Assembly (NCBI GenBank): GCA_020060485.1
Contig: JAGVAB010000156.1
Location: 1 to 33,296 of the forward strand
Length of the DNA: 33,296 nt
Direction: 5' to 3'
Origin: Anaerolineales bacterium
GTDB lineage: Bacteria > Chloroflexota > Anaerolineae > Anaerolineales > Anaerolineaceae
Both the position numbers and the translations under genes were made by a program. Positions within the stretch are counted from its first letter, which is position 1. Every line of letters starts with the position of its first letter. The notes beneath the pieces are model-generated. The model worked only from the letters and a program-made list of their open reading frames with translations, searched no databases and was not told the DNA's origin. Of this stretch, positions 8,190 through 16,957 are shown piece after piece.

Positions 8190-8333
8190 ATTGACCGGTA
8201 CCCTTCTCTCCCGCAGGGGATAAAAGCAATCAAGGATAAGGTGATCGTTGAGGCTGCGCTTGTTTGAGCCGAGGTGGCTGTTGCAAGCAAAAGGTCTTTA
8301 AAGTATTGACATATTTCCATAAGGCAGGTGAAG

Positions 8334-9611
8334 ATGGCTCTTCAAATTGTGATTGGTACCCAGTGGGGGGATGAGGGCAAGGGCAGATTTGTGGATCTGC
8401 TTTCGGCGAAGGCAGATGTGGTGGCCCGTTTTGCGGGCGGCGACAATGCGGGGCATACGATCCGCATTGGCGAAGATGTATATAAATTGCATTTAATCCC
8501 CTCCGGTTTGATCTATCCCCAGACGGTGGGGGTGATCGGCAGCGGCACGGTGGTCAATCCGCGAGTGCTGCTGGAGGAGATGGAAAGCCTGCGCGGGGCG
8601 GGCGTGACGGTCAACTCCGAACGGCTGAAGATCTCTTATGCGGCTCACATGATCACCCCGGCACACCTGGCATTGGATCGGGCGCGGGAAGCAAGCCTGG
8701 GCAAGGCCAAGATCGGAACCACGGTACGCGGCATCGGCCCGGCTTATGTGGACAAGGCACGGCGTTCGGGTGTGCAATACCACGATCTGCTGGACAAGGA
8801 TCTCTTTAAGGAACGATTGACAAGAAATCTGGAGAATGCCAACCGGGAGTTGACCAGGCTTTATGATGCTGAAGCGGTGGATGTAGCGGCAGTTGTGACG
8901 GAATATATGGGGTATGCGGAAACCCTGGCGCCTTATGTGGCAGATGTCAATGCGCTGGTAATGGATGCACTGGAAGCTGGCAAGCATGTGATTGCTGAGG
9001 GGGCGCAGGGTGCGCTGCTGGACATTGACCACGGGTCTTATCCGTATGTGACCAGTTCCTCTTGCTCGGCTGCCAATGCCTTTGTGAGCCTGGGAATTGG
9101 CAGGCCGCAGGATTTGAGCGTGGTGGGGATTGTGAAGGCATTCCAGACCAGAGTGGGTTCGGGGCCTTTCCCCACAGAGCTGGATGACGAAAAGGCTGCC
9201 GTGCTGCGCGGGGATGGTTCCCAACAATGGGATGAATTTGGCACGACCACCGGCCGCCCGCGGCGCATCGGCTGGCTGGACGGAGTGCTGCTCAAGCGTG
9301 TGGTGCGCATGAATGGGGTGACGGAATTAGGTTTGACCAAGCTGGATGTGCTGTCCGGTTTGGGGGAGATCCAGTTCTGCACTGGTTATCAAGCCGACAA
9401 GCGTTTCATTTCGCCTTTGCTGGCGCGACAGAAAGTGGAACCCATCTATCAGACTTTCGCCGGATGGAAAGAGGACATCATGGGGGTGACGCGCTGGGAA
9501 GACCTGCCTCTGAATGCCCAGCATTACGTGAGCGCCATTGAAGCTTACTGCGGTGTGCCGGTGCGCTGGGTGTCGGTGGGGCCGGAACGCAGCCAGGTGA
9601 TCTGCCGGTAA
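8334..9611 (+). CDS. purA: Adenylosuccinate synthetase
   Basis: Joins IMP and aspartate with GTP to make adenylosuccinate, the first committed step to AMP. Starting at the ATG at 8334 gives MALQIVIGTQWGDEGKG. This places the catalytic Asp13 and His41 (DNAGHT) at exactly the E. coli numbers, so this start is preferred over an in-frame GTG at 8328. The ATG is preceded by AAGG and AGG. Also visible are the IMP-binding stretch IGTTVRGIGPAYVDKARR, SSSCSAANA, the guanine-site TTGRPRRIGW and a C-terminal WVSVGPERSQ. The 425 residues match the family. purH follows 20 nt downstream. Confidence 0.96.
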   Translation: MALQIVIGTQWGDEGKGRFVDLLSAKADVVARFAGGDNAGHTIRIGEDVYKLHLIPSGLIYPQTVGVIGSGTVVNPRVLLEEMESLRGAGVTVNSERLKISYAAHMITPAHLALDRAREASLGKAKIGTTVRGIGPAYVDKARRSGVQYHDLLDKDLFKERLTRNLENANRELTRLYDAEAVDVAAVVTEYMGYAETLAPYVADVNALVMDALEAGKHVIAEGAQGALLDIDHGSYPYVTSSSCSAANAFVSLGIGRPQDLSVVGIVKAFQTRVGSGPFPTELDDEKAAVLRGDGSQQWDEFGTTTGRPRRIGWLDGVLLKRVVRMNGVTELGLTKLDVLSGLGEIQFCTGYQADKRFISPLLARQKVEPIYQTFAGWKEDIMGVTRWEDLPLNAQHYVSAIEAYCGVPVRWVSVGPERSQVICR

Positions 9612-9631
9612 GTTGGGAAAGGACGAACATC

Positions 9632-11131
9632 ATGCCAAGAGCGTTGTTGTCTGTGTTCGACAAGACCGGGTTGGTCGAATTTGCGGCCGGGTTGCACCGG
9701 CTGGGCTGGGAATTAATTGCTTCGGGCGGCACGGCGCGCGTCCTGCGCGAGAGCGGTCTGGCGGTGATCGAAGTTTCGGATTACACCGGTTCGCCGGAGA
9801 TCCTTGGCGGACGGGTAAAGACCCTGCACCCGGCGATCCATGGGGGTATTCTTTCGCGCTCAACAGCCGAGGATGCTGCACAGCTTGCAGCCCAGAGCTG
9901 GGCAGAGATCGACCTGGTGGCGGTTAATTTGTATCCGTTTGAGGAGACGATTGCCCGGCCGGGGGTGAGCCTGGCGGAAGCTATTGAGCAGATTGACATT
10001 GGCGGGGTGGCTTTAATACGGGCGGCGGCCAAGAACTTTGGACGGGTGATGCTGGTGTGCGATCCGGCGGATTATGGGCCTGTGCTGCGCTCGCTGGAAA
10101 ACGGAGAAATGAGCAGCGAAGCCAGACAAAGGCTGGCTGTTAAAGGCTTTGCCCACACGGCGCATTATGATGGGGCGATTCTGGCCTATTTGTCCGGGGA
10201 GGAGACCCTTCATCTTGACCTGCACCTGGTTCAGGAACTGCGCTATGGTGAGAACAGCCACCAGAAGGCAAGGCTGTATGGATACATGGCTGGAGACAGT
10301 GCACTGGGCGGCCGGGTTTTGCAGGGCAAGGCGTTGTCTTATAACAACCTGCTGGATCTGGATGCAGCCTGGCGCACGGCGGTCTGCTTTGCTGCACCAG
10401 CGATTGTGATCGTCAAGCATCTTTCTCCGTGCGGGGTGGCCGTGGATGACGTTTTGGTCAATGCCTATCGGGCAGCCTTGGCCAGTGATCCGGTATCGGC
10501 GTTTGGCGGTGTGATCGCCAGCAATTGTGTGATTGACGGCGAGACAGCGGCAGCCATTGCCGAGCTGTTTGTGGAGTGCGTGATCGCTCCCGGTTTCAGT
10601 GAGGAAGCTCTTTTAAAACTGGCGGGAAAGAAGAACTGCCGATTGGTGGAAATGCCCGATCTGGTAATTGAACCGGCTTATGAGCTGCGTTCGATTGTTC
10701 GCGGCGTTTTGCGGCAGAGCGTGGACCTGGGCGACCCGCAGGATACGGAGTGGACAGTGGTAACCCAACGCGCACCCAGCGAAGAGGAATGGGAAGCGCT
10801 GCGCTTCGCGTGGAAAGCCGTGCAGCAGGTGAAGTCGAATGCGATCGTATTTGCGCGCGGCACGGCCACGGTGGGTATTGGCGGGGGACAGCCCAACCGG
10901 GTAGACTGCGTGCAGATTGCTGCCCAGCGGGCAGGGGAGAGAGCCAGAGGAGCGGTCATGGCCTCGGATGCCTTTTTCCCCTTTGCAGACGGGGTGGAGG
11001 CTGCGGCCAGGTTTGGGATCACGGCGGTGATCCAGCCGGGCGGATCGGTGCGGGATGCGGATGCGATCGCGGCTGCGGATGCGGCTGGAATGGCAATGGT
11101 ATTTACCGGGGTGCGGCACTTTCGGCATTAG
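9632..11131 (+). CDS. purH: Bifunctional AICAR transformylase / IMP cyclohydrolase
   Basis: Catalyses the last two steps of IMP synthesis. The N-terminal cyclohydrolase (MGS-like fold, about 1-190) shows LLSVFDKTGL, ASGGTA and GGRVKTLHPAIHGGIL. The transformylase domain (about 200-499) shows RYGENSHQ from Arg204, the catalytic pair Lys262-His263 in VKHLSPCG, SDAFFPFADG and the C-terminal GVRHFRH. The motif reads SPCG where many bacteria have NPCG. Serine also occurs at this place in the eukaryotic enzymes, so this is not a defect. It uses 10-formyl-THF, the product of the fhs-encoded ligase found later in the window. AAAGGA precedes the ATG. It ends at a terminator shared with the fumarase genes. 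Confidence 0.96.
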   Translation: MPRALLSVFDKTGLVEFAAGLHRLGWELIASGGTARVLRESGLAVIEVSDYTGSPEILGGRVKTLHPAIHGGILSRSTAEDAAQLAAQSWAEIDLVAVNLYPFEETIARPGVSLAEAIEQIDIGGVALIRAAAKNFGRVMLVCDPADYGPVLRSLENGEMSSEARQRLAVKGFAHTAHYDGAILAYLSGEETLHLDLHLVQELRYGENSHQKARLYGYMAGDSALGGRVLQGKALSYNNLLDLDAAWRTAVCFAAPAIVIVKHLSPCGVAVDDVLVNAYRAALASDPVSAFGGVIASNCVIDGETAAAIAELFVECVIAPGFSEEALLKLAGKKNCRLVEMPDLVIEPAYELRSIVRGVLRQSVDLGDPQDTEWTVVTQRAPSEEEWEALRFAWKAVQQVKSNAIVFARGTATVGIGGGQPNRVDCVQIAAQRAGERARGAVMASDAFFPFADGVEAAARFGITAVIQPGGSVRDADAIAAADAAGMAMVFTGVRHFRH

Positions 11132-11156
11132 GAATCGGTTGTTATTCTAAAAGCCC

Positions 11157-11191
11157 GACCTCTCTTCCGATACCGGAAGAGGGGTCATTTT
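11157..11191. terminator. Bidirectional terminator between purH and the fumarase beta gene
   Basis: A 13-bp stem with one G.T pair (11157-11169 with 11174-11186) and loop ATAC. ATTTTTG follows on the plus strand and GGGCTTTTAG on the minus strand. The minus-strand arm overlaps the stop codon of the fumarase beta gene. Confidence 0.8.
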
Positions 11192-11826
11192 TGTTTCAGC
11201 AGTCTTTCAAGAGCATCCCGGGAGTGCAGGGAAACCTGGTCATGCAGGCTTTGCCCGTGGGAGTCCATGGTGACCACGGCAGGAAAGTCTTTGACCTGGA
11301 TGATCCAGATGGCTTCGGGGATGCCAAATTCGAGCTTGTGGACGGAAATGACACGCTGAATACTGCCGGCAATGAGGGCGCCGGCACCGCCCACCACAGA
11401 CAGGTAAACAGCAGGAGTTTGCTGGCAGGCGCGGAGGGTGGCGGCGCCCATGCCTCCCTTGCCAATCACAGCCGAGACATGGAAATGGGCCATGACTTTG
11501 TGGGCATAAGGCTCCTGGCGAATGCTCGTGGTTGGCCCAGCCGAGATGAATTGCACAGCATTTGTGGAAGCGGATTGGGAGATCTGCCCGGCGATGAGCG
11601 GGCCGCAGTGGTAGATGGCGCCGTGATCGAGGATGGGGGTGATGGCATCGCGTGCGGCCTGGTCTTGCGGTGTCGTTGGCTGGCTGGCTTCGATCAGGGT
11701 TTCAACCAGCCATTTATGGGCAGCATCGCGGGCAGTCAGCAGGGTGCCGGAGAGCAGCACCTGGTCGCCGGCCTGCATGGTGCGAACATCTTCATCCTTG
11801 AGGGGTAATTTCAGTTCATGCAGCAT
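11185..11826 (-). CDS. fumB: Class I fumarate hydratase, beta subunit (C-terminal domain type)
   Basis: The swivel-domain subunit of a two-subunit [4Fe-4S] hydro-lyase that interconverts fumarate and malate. Visible are AGDQVLLSGTLLTARDAAHK (about 19-38), IYHCGPLI, SAGPTTSIRQEPYAHKVM (substrate carboxylate binding) and VIGKGGMG. The 213 residues match the usual length of the beta subunit. It starts 6 nt after the alpha stop, with GAGG overlapping that stop, so the two are translationally coupled. The L-tartrate dehydratase beta subunit is a close relative and cannot be fully excluded. A single fumarase pair next to central biosynthesis genes favours fumarase. The symbol is tentative, as the letters are used differently in E. 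coli. Confidence 0.85.
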   Translation of the reverse strand: MLHELKLPLKDEDVRTMQAGDQVLLSGTLLTARDAAHKWLVETLIEASQPTTPQDQAARDAITPILDHGAIYHCGPLIAGQISQSASTNAVQFISAGPTTSIRQEPYAHKVMAHFHVSAVIGKGGMGAATLRACQQTPAVYLSVVGGAGALIAGSIQRVISVHKLEFGIPEAIWIIQVKDFPAVVTMDSHGQSLHDQVSLHSRDALERLLKQK

Positions 11827-11832
11827 GATGCC

Positions 11833-12708
11833 TCACGAAAACAAGGCCAGGCCCTGACGCAAGGTTAGCCGGCGGCGGCGAAAAGCCCAGCACATATAGG
11901 AGATGGTGACAAAATAACAGGCTGGCAGGCGGTGGAGGACGGCGATCTTGAGTCCCAGCAGGGTGGTCTGACCGCCAAAACCCATCGGGCCAATGCCGAG
12001 CTGGTTGGCTGCGGCCAGCCAGTTTTCTTCGAGAGCGGCAATTTGCGGATCGGGGTGGCGGTCATCCAGGGAGCGCAGGAAGACTTGCTTGGAAGCCTGG
12101 TAGCCGCTGGAACGGTCGCCGCCAATGGCGACACCCAGCACACCGGGGGCGCAGCCGCGTCCCTGGGCACGATAGACTGCGTCCAGTATGGTGCGGCGCA
12201 CGCCGTCCAGGTCACGGCTGGCTTGCAGGTTTTCATTGGGCAGGCTGTATTGCGTTCCCACATTCTCGCTGCCGCCGCCCTTGAGGATCAGATCAATGGT
12301 CAGCGTATCATCTTCAGCTTCGGTGAAATGCAAGGCTGGGAAATGATCGCCGCCAAGATTGTCGCCTGTGTTGTTGCCGCTGAGGGGATGGACTGCGTTG
12401 GGGCGCAGCAAGGACTGGCGGGTGGCCTGGGCCACAGCCGCCTGGATGGCGCTGCGCAGTTCACGGGGTGATTGGCCTGGTGGATAACCGACAAAGAAGA
12501 TGGGGGTGCCGGTATCCTGGCAAATGGGGGTGGCATTGCGGCGGGCGAGAGCTACGTTGTGCAGGATGGTGTCCAGGGCGCCCCGGGCGGCAGAATCGAG
12601 GGCTTCGGCGTGCCGGGCGCGCTGCAAGGCGGCCTCCACGTCGGGCGGCAGTTCGGTGGAGGTGAGGCGGATCAGGTCGCTCATTAAGGCTTGCAGGTCG
12701 TCAGACAT
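11833..12708 (-). CDS. fumA: Class I fumarate hydratase, alpha subunit (N-terminal domain type)
   Basis: The iron-sulfur subunit of the two-subunit fumarase, 291 residues. Three cysteines suited to hold the [4Fe-4S] cluster are present: Cys63 (PICQDTGTP), Cys186 (GRGCAPGV) and Cys273 (YMCWAFRR). Substrate-site segments include LSGNNTGDN and LKGGGSENVG. Such heterodimeric fumarases are typical of anaerobes and archaea and are sensitive to oxygen. The fumarate released by PurB could enter this reaction. The ATG at 12708 is preceded by GAGGAG; the longer GTG start at 12720 would place that Shine-Dalgarno inside the gene, so it is rejected. Alternative identity: L-tartrate dehydratase alpha. Confidence 0.87.
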   Translation of the reverse strand: MSDDLQALMSDLIRLTSTELPPDVEAALQRARHAEALDSAARGALDTILHNVALARRNATPICQDTGTPIFFVGYPPGQSPRELRSAIQAAVAQATRQSLLRPNAVHPLSGNNTGDNLGGDHFPALHFTEAEDDTLTIDLILKGGGSENVGTQYSLPNENLQASRDLDGVRRTILDAVYRAQGRGCAPGVLGVAIGGDRSSGYQASKQVFLRSLDDRHPDPQIAALEENWLAAANQLGIGPMGFGGQTTLLGLKIAVLHRLPACYFVTISYMCWAFRRRRLTLRQGLALFS

Positions 12709-12734
12709 GGGACTCCTCACAGGTGGATGCTTTG

Positions 12735-12763
12735 ATGATACTGCAAGGAAGGGGCGTGGTCAA
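12735..12763 (-). promoter_or_regulatory. Sigma70-type promoter of the fumarase genes
   Basis: On the minus strand TTGACC (12763-12758) and TATCAT (12740-12735) are separated by exactly 17 bp. The start would fall near 12728, leaving a 20-nt leader with the GAGGAG Shine-Dalgarno. Confidence 0.6.
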
Positions 12764-12799
12764 CCAGAAGGGGGCAGAAATATTTCTCACGTAAAGCTG

Positions 12800-12840
12800 C
12801 GCGTGGGGCATAAACACCCCATGCGTATCATGCATTACGC
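12800..12840. promoter_or_regulatory. Inverted repeats between the divergent fumarase and csoR promoters
   Basis: A 9-bp stem (12800-12808 with 12817-12825, one G.T pair, 8-nt loop) is followed by GCGTA...TACGC (12823-12827 and 12836-12840) around an ATGCAT centre. They lie between the two divergent promoters and may be operator sites. No regulator can be named. Confidence 0.3.
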
Positions 12841-12881
12841 TGCTTCCCAGGGAACCGAAAGTTTATAATGGGCAAATTGGA

Positions 12882-12909
12882 TTGACATAGTCGTATTATG
12901 ATGTATAAT
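12882..12909 (+). promoter_or_regulatory. Promoter of the csoR-copZ-copA operon
   Basis: TTGACA (12882-12887) and TATAAT (12904-12909) are both perfect, with a 16-bp spacer. Transcription should begin near 12916. This lies downstream of the longest-ORF start at 12898 and so supports the ATG at 12955 as the csoR start. Confidence 0.8.
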
Positions 12910-12914
12910 TGGGT

Positions 12915-12940
12915 TACCCCCTCCCACCGGGGAGGGGGTA
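12915..12940. promoter_or_regulatory. Candidate CsoR operator at the transcription start
   Basis: A perfect inverted repeat with TACCCCCTCCC on the left and GGGAGGGGGTA on the right, separated by ACCG. CsoR-family repressors bind G/C-rich palindromes of the form TACCC...GGGTA that overlap their own promoter. The site covers about +1 to +25. The caveat is that similar C-rich palindromes occur elsewhere in the window as neutral intergenic elements. Confidence 0.55.
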
Positions 12941-12954
12941 AAGGAGACGGTAAG

Positions 12955-13227
12955 ATGCATGACCATACGGAAACGATCAAACGATTGAAAACAGCCGAGG
13001 GCCATTTGCGCGGCATTCAGCGCATGCTGGAAAATGATACCTATTGCATTGACATCATACGCCAGATCCAGGCGGTGCAGGGTTCTTTGAACAAGATCAG
13101 CTCCATGATCCTGGACCAGCATCTCAATTCCTGTTTGATCACTGCGGTGCGGGGTGAAGACCCGGTGGAGCGTGAGCGTGTGTTGAAAGAGATCGCGGAT
13201 GTGTTTGATGCCGCTACAAAAGTCTGA
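12955..13227 (+). CDS. csoR: Copper-sensing transcriptional repressor CsoR
   Basis: An all-helical CsoR/RcnR-family repressor of 90 residues that leaves DNA when it binds Cu(I). The metal ligands Cys31 (TYCIDII), His56 and Cys60 (DQHLNSC) form the C-H-C triad of copper-type CsoR, unlike the extra N-terminal His of nickel/cobalt RcnR. The N-terminal HDHTETIKRLKTAEGHLRGIQRM is the characteristic DNA-facing helix. AAGGAG at 12941-12946 lies 8 nt before the ATG. It is the first gene of csoR-copZ-copA and probably represses the whole operon from the palindrome just upstream. Confidence 0.93.
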   Translation: MHDHTETIKRLKTAEGHLRGIQRMLENDTYCIDIIRQIQAVQGSLNKISSMILDQHLNSCLITAVRGEDPVERERVLKEIADVFDAATKV

Positions 13228-13250
13228 ATCAGAAATCAAGGAGGTTTCTC

Positions 13251-13460
13251 ATGGCTACTGTTACCTATAAGATACCAGGTATTTCCTGCAAGCATTGTGT
13301 GCATACCATTACCAGCGAGGTGAGTGATCTCGAAGGTGTGCAGTCGGTGGAAGCCTCGGCTGAGACCAAGGAAGTGACCGTTGTTTTTGAGGCTCCGGCT
13401 ACGGAGGATGCGATCATAGCCTTGCTGAAGGAGATCCATTATCCACCGGCAGGCAAGTGA
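13251..13460 (+). CDS. copZ: Copper chaperone CopZ (heavy-metal-associated domain)
   Basis: A single HMA (ferredoxin-like) domain of 69 residues. It carries the Cu(I)-binding loop GISCKHC with Cys13 and Cys16, followed by a helix and the usual [19 protein letters not shown] strands. It should carry Cu(I) in the cytoplasm and pass it to the CopA ATPase and to CsoR. A full AAGGAGG Shine-Dalgarno lies 7 nt before the ATG, the strongest in this operon, which fits high expression of a chaperone. It lies 23 nt after csoR. Confidence 0.92.
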   Translation: MATVTYKIPGISCKHCVHTITSEVSDLEGVQSVEASAETKEVTVVFEAPATEDAIIALLKEIHYPPAGK

Positions 13461-13497
13461 AGATCGTTGCATTGATCCATGCGAACGCCGGATGCTA

Positions 13498-13519
13498 TTC
13501 AGGAAAAGGCATTCCTGAA
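13498..13519 (+). other. Hairpin in the copZ-copA intercistronic gap
   Basis: TTCAGGAA and TTCCTGAA form a perfect 8-bp stem around AAGGCA in the 116-nt gap between copZ and copA. No T-run follows, so it is not a classical terminator. It could stabilise the upstream mRNA or set the CopZ to CopA ratio. This is speculative. Confidence 0.4.
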
Positions 13520-13576
13520 GTGTGTATTCTGTGTAAATTGATTGGGAATTTCTTTACTGGTAGAAAGGCAGCAAAA

Positions 13577-16003
13577 ATGACAGAACAGAAGCATATGACA
13601 TTGCCGATCACAGGAATGACGTGTGCCAACTGTGTGGCCACGGTGGAGCGCAATTTGAAGAAGGTTGGCGGGGTGCAGTCAGCCAGCGTAAACCTTTCCT
13701 CAGAGCGGGCAATGGTGGTGTTTGACCCGGCAATGGCAGGATTGAAAGACCTGGTGGCACGGGTGGAGAAGGCTGGGTACCATGTGGCTGAGGGTGAAGC
13801 TGACCTGCTTATCCGCAAGATGAGCGACGATAATGATGCCCGCCGCCTGGAGAAGTCTCTGGCTGCCCTGGATGGTGTGCTTGAAGCAGAGGTCAGTCAT
13901 GCCACCGAGCGGGCGCGCGTGGTATATGTTCCAACCGTGATCAGCCAGCGTGAACTGCGGGCGGCGGTGAAGGCGGCTGGCTTTGAAGCGGTGGAGACGG
14001 GCGATGTTGCGGAGGATGCCGAGCAAAAGGCACGCCAGGAGGAGACTGACCAGCAGCGCAAGTTCCTGATTGTTGGGTTGATCTTTACCACGCCGCTTTT
14101 CATATTGTCGATGAGCAGGGATTTTGGGCTGCTGCCCGCCTGGGCATTTGAACCGTGGGTGAACTGGCTGTTTTTGGCACTGGCCACGCCGGTGCAGTTC
14201 TATGTCGGCAGCCAGTATTATGTTTCGGCGTTCAAAGCAGTGCGCAACGGTGCTGCCAACATGGATGTGCTGGTGGCGCTGGGCAGCTCGGCCGCTTATT
14301 TCTATTCCCTGCCGATCGTGCTGGGGCTGCTGCCAGGGCATGTGTATTTCGAGATCTCGGCAGTGATCCTGACGATGATCAAACTGGGCAAGTTTTTGGA
14401 GGTGCGCGCCAAAGGCCGCACCAGTGAAGCCTTGAAGAAATTGATGGGCCTGCGCGCCAAGACGGCACGTGTTGTGCGGGACGGGCAGGAAATGGAGATC
14501 GCGGTTGATGACGTGCAGGTGGGGGATGTGATTTTGGTACGGCCGGGCGAGAAAATCGCGGTGGACGGGGTGGTGATTGATGGCCGCTCTGCAGTGGACG
14601 AGTCGATGCTGACCGGTGAATCACTGCCGGTGGAGAAGGGTCCCGGGGATGCGGTGATCGGGGCCACGCTGAACAAGCTGGGCACGCTGCGTTTTGAAGC
14701 GACCAAGGTCGGCAAGGAAACTGCTTTGGCGCAGATCATCCGCCTGGTAGAGGCTGCCCAGGGCAGCAAAGCCCCCATTCAAAAACTGGCTGATCAGATC
14801 TCGGCTGTGTTCGTGCCGGTGGTAATTGTGATCGCCATGGTCACATTTGCGGTGTGGTATTTTGCCGGCATTCCGCTGCCAATGCATGGCGCACATGGTG
14901 AGGTGACGGTTTTTACCAGGGCATTGATCAATATGGTGGCGGTGCTGGTGATCGCCTGCCCATGCGCCATGGGACTGGCGACGCCTACGGCAGTGATGGT
15001 GGGCACGGGCAAGGGCGCCGAGCAGGGCATTTTAATCAAGGACAGCGAATCGCTGGAGCGCGCCGGGCGGTTGGACATGGTGGTGCTGGACAAAACCGGC
15101 ACGATCACCCGCGGCCAGCCGGCAGTGACGGATATTGTGCTGGGTGATTTTGTGGAAGGCGAGAACGAATTGCTGCGCCTGGCGGCTTCAGTGGAGAAGG
15201 CCAGCGAGCATCCACTGGGTGAGGCGCTGGTGGCAGAGGCGGGAAACCGAAGTCTGGGTTTGAGTGAGCCGTATGGTTTTAAGGCCGAAGTCGGCTTTGG
15301 GGTGGAGGCAGAAGTGGATGGCCGGCGGGTGCAGGTGGGCAGCCGGCGGCTGGTTACAGCGCCGCATGCTTTGGAGGCCGAAGCTGAGCGCTTGCAACAG
15401 GAGGCCAAAACGGCGCTGTTTGTGCTGGTAGATGGCGAACCGCGCGGCGTGTTTGGCGTGGCGGACACAGTCAAAAGCGGGTCGGCGGCAGCCATAACGC
15501 GGCTGCATGAAATGGGTTTACAGGTGGCGATGATCACTGGCGATAACCGGCAAACGGCAGAAGCCATTGGCTCCCAGGTGGGCGTGGACAGGGTGCTGGC
15601 CGAAGTGCTGCCGGGCGATAAAGCGGCCGAGGTGAAGCGCCTGCAGGAAAGCGGGTATGTGGTGGCGATGGTGGGGGACGGGATCAATGATGCTCCGGCC
15701 CTGGCACAGGCCGATGTGGGCATGGCAATCGGCACGGGGACGGATGTGGCGATGGCTTCGGCGCCAGTGGTGTTGATGAGCGGCGAACTGCAAGGCGTGC
15801 CGAGGGCAATCGATCTTTCACGCAAGACACTGCGTACGATCAAGCAGAATTTGTTTTGGGCGTTCTTTTACAATGTGGTGCTGATCCCGGCGGCAGCGAT
15901 GGGTTGGCTGAACCCGATGCTGGCGGCGGCGGCGATGGCTTTTAGCAGTGTGCTGGTGGTTAGTAACAGCTTGCGGCTGCGGCGTAGCAAATTGGTGCAG
16001 TAG
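13577..16003 (+). CDS. copA: Copper-exporting P1B-type ATPase
   Basis: An inner-membrane Cu(I) exporter of 808 residues. The first N-terminal HMA domain carries GMTCANC (Cys16, Cys19). A second HMA-like domain (about 78-140) keeps the fold pattern but has no CxxC. Membrane helices follow, with the P1B metal-site motif Cys461-Pro-Cys463. The actuator loop TGES is at 346-349, phosphorylation site DKTGT at Asp505, the SEHPLG motif at His545-Pro546 and hinge GDGIND at 700-705. The open frame extends up to a GTG at 13457, but those 40 residues are unlike any CopA. The ATG at 13577 has AAAGG upstream and puts the HMA domain at the expected place. It is the last gene of the copper operon and is followed by a terminator. 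Confidence 0.95.
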   Translation: MTEQKHMTLPITGMTCANCVATVERNLKKVGGVQSASVNLSSERAMVVFDPAMAGLKDLVARVEKAGYHVAEGEADLLIRKMSDDNDARRLEKSLAALDGVLEAEVSHATERARVVYVPTVISQRELRAAVKAAGFEAVETGDVAEDAEQKARQEETDQQRKFLIVGLIFTTPLFILSMSRDFGLLPAWAFEPWVNWLFLALATPVQFYVGSQYYVSAFKAVRNGAANMDVLVALGSSAAYFYSLPIVLGLLPGHVYFEISAVILTMIKLGKFLEVRAKGRTSEALKKLMGLRAKTARVVRDGQEMEIAVDDVQVGDVILVRPGEKIAVDGVVIDGRSAVDESMLTGESLPVEKGPGDAVIGATLNKLGTLRFEATKVGKETALAQIIRLVEAAQGSKAPIQKLADQISAVFVPVVIVIAMVTFAVWYFAGIPLPMHGAHGEVTVFTRALINMVAVLVIACPCAMGLATPTAVMVGTGKGAEQGILIKDSESLERAGRLDMVVLDKTGTITRGQPAVTDIVLGDFVEGENELLRLAASVEKASEHPLGEALVAEAGNRSLGLSEPYGFKAEVGFGVEAEVDGRRVQVGSRRLVTAPHALEAEAERLQQEAKTALFVLVDGEPRGVFGVADTVKSGSAAAITRLHEMGLQVAMITGDNRQTAEAIGSQVGVDRVLAEVLPGDKAAEVKRLQESGYVVAMVGDGINDAPALAQADVGMAIGTGTDVAMASAPVVLMSGELQGVPRAIDLSRKTLRTIKQNLFWAFFYNVVLIPAAAMGWLNPMLAAAAMAFSSVLVVSNSLRLRRSKLVQ

Positions 16004-16022
16004 GCAGATTCGAAAATGGATC

Positions 16023-16056
16023 AGATGCCGTTCCAGTGAATGGGACGGCATCTTTC
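16023..16056 (+). terminator. Terminator of the copper operon
   Basis: A 12-bp stem with one G.T pair (AGATGCCGTTCC with GGGACGGCATCT, loop AGTGAAT), followed by TTCTG. It lies 20 nt after copA. Confidence 0.75.
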
Positions 16057-16088
16057 TGCGTGTAAGTTCTCAGGCATGTCGTTGTGAA

Positions 16089-16908
16089 GACCTGCCCCGA
16101 AAAACTGGGTCGTTATGAAAATCATCCAGCACCGTAGGGACAGGTTCAGCGAAGCGAACCTAGCCACCCTGTCAATGCAAACAACCCTCATCCATCCAAA
16201 TTCGAACCCCGAGATCGCAGTGCAGCGGACAGGTCACTGACCTGTCCCTACGAAAAAACTGCGTCATTATGAAAATCATCCCGCACCGCAGGGCCAGGTT
16301 CAGCAAAGCGAACCTGGCCACCCTGTCAATGTAAACAAGCCTCATCCATCCAAATTCAAACCCCAGGGATCGCAGCGCTGCGGACAGGTCACTGACCTGT
16401 CCCTACGAAAAAACTGGGTCATTATGGAAATCATCCAGCACCGCAGGGCCAGGTTCAGCGAAGCGAACCTGGCCGCCCTTCAATGCAAACAAGCTGCATC
16501 CATCCAAATTCAAATCCCAGGGATCGCAGCGCTGCGGACAGGTCATTGACCTGTCCCTACCAAATAACTGCGTCATTATGAAAATCATCCAGCACCATAG
16601 GGCCAGGTTCAGCAAAGCGAACCTGGCCACCCTGTCAATGCAAACAAGCCTCATCCATCCAAATTCGAACCCCGGGGATCGCAGTGCTGCGGACAGGTCA
16701 TTGACCCATCCCTACGAAAAAACTGCGTCATTATGAAAATCATCCAGCACCGTAGGGCCAGGTTCAGAAAAGCGAACCTGGCCACCCGCAATGCAAACAA
16801 GCTGCATCCATCCAAATTCAAACCCCAGGGATCGCAGTGCTGCGGACAGGTCATTGACCTGTCCCTACGAAAAAACTGGGTCATTATGAAAATCATTCAG
16901 GGCCATCA
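16089..16908. repeat. Tandem array of five ~154-bp non-coding repeats
   Basis: Using the C of the recurring AACTG as anchor, copies recur at 16105, 16259, 16414, 16568, 16723 and 16876. Unit lengths are 154, 155, 154, 155 and 153 bp. A short sixth copy ends near 16908, and a truncated 5' edge begins near 16089. Unit lengths are not multiples of three, so short ORFs in the array are not genes. Each unit holds a hairpin GGCCAGGTTC...GAACCTGGCC with an 8-nt loop, a 10-bp near-palindrome GCAGYGCTGC, and a 21-bp palindrome made of GGACAGGTCA and its complement around one base. Copies differ at scattered positions. Stems are mostly kept, while the loop varies (AGCGAAGC, AGCAAAGC, AGAAAAGC). Confidence 0.92.
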
Positions 16909-16922
16909 ATACTTTTGAACTA

Positions 16923-16931
16923 TGGTATAAA
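16923..16931 (+). promoter_or_regulatory. Extended -10 promoter of the lipoprotein gene
   Basis: TGGTATAAA just after the repeat array. The predicted start is near 16938. Two Shine-Dalgarno-like sequences follow: AAGGAG (16932-16937) and GGGAGG (16947-16952). Confidence 0.45.
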
Positions 16932-16957
16932 AAGGAGAGAACCAATGGGAGGCCAAC

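Noticed and set aside
16403..16896. Two ORFs of 81-83 residues in the tandem array
   Set aside because: They translate the repeat units, whose lengths are not multiples of three, so frames break from copy to copy.
16089..16908. CRISPR array
   Set aside because: Units are contiguous near-identical 154-bp repeats without unique spacers, and no cas gene is nearby.
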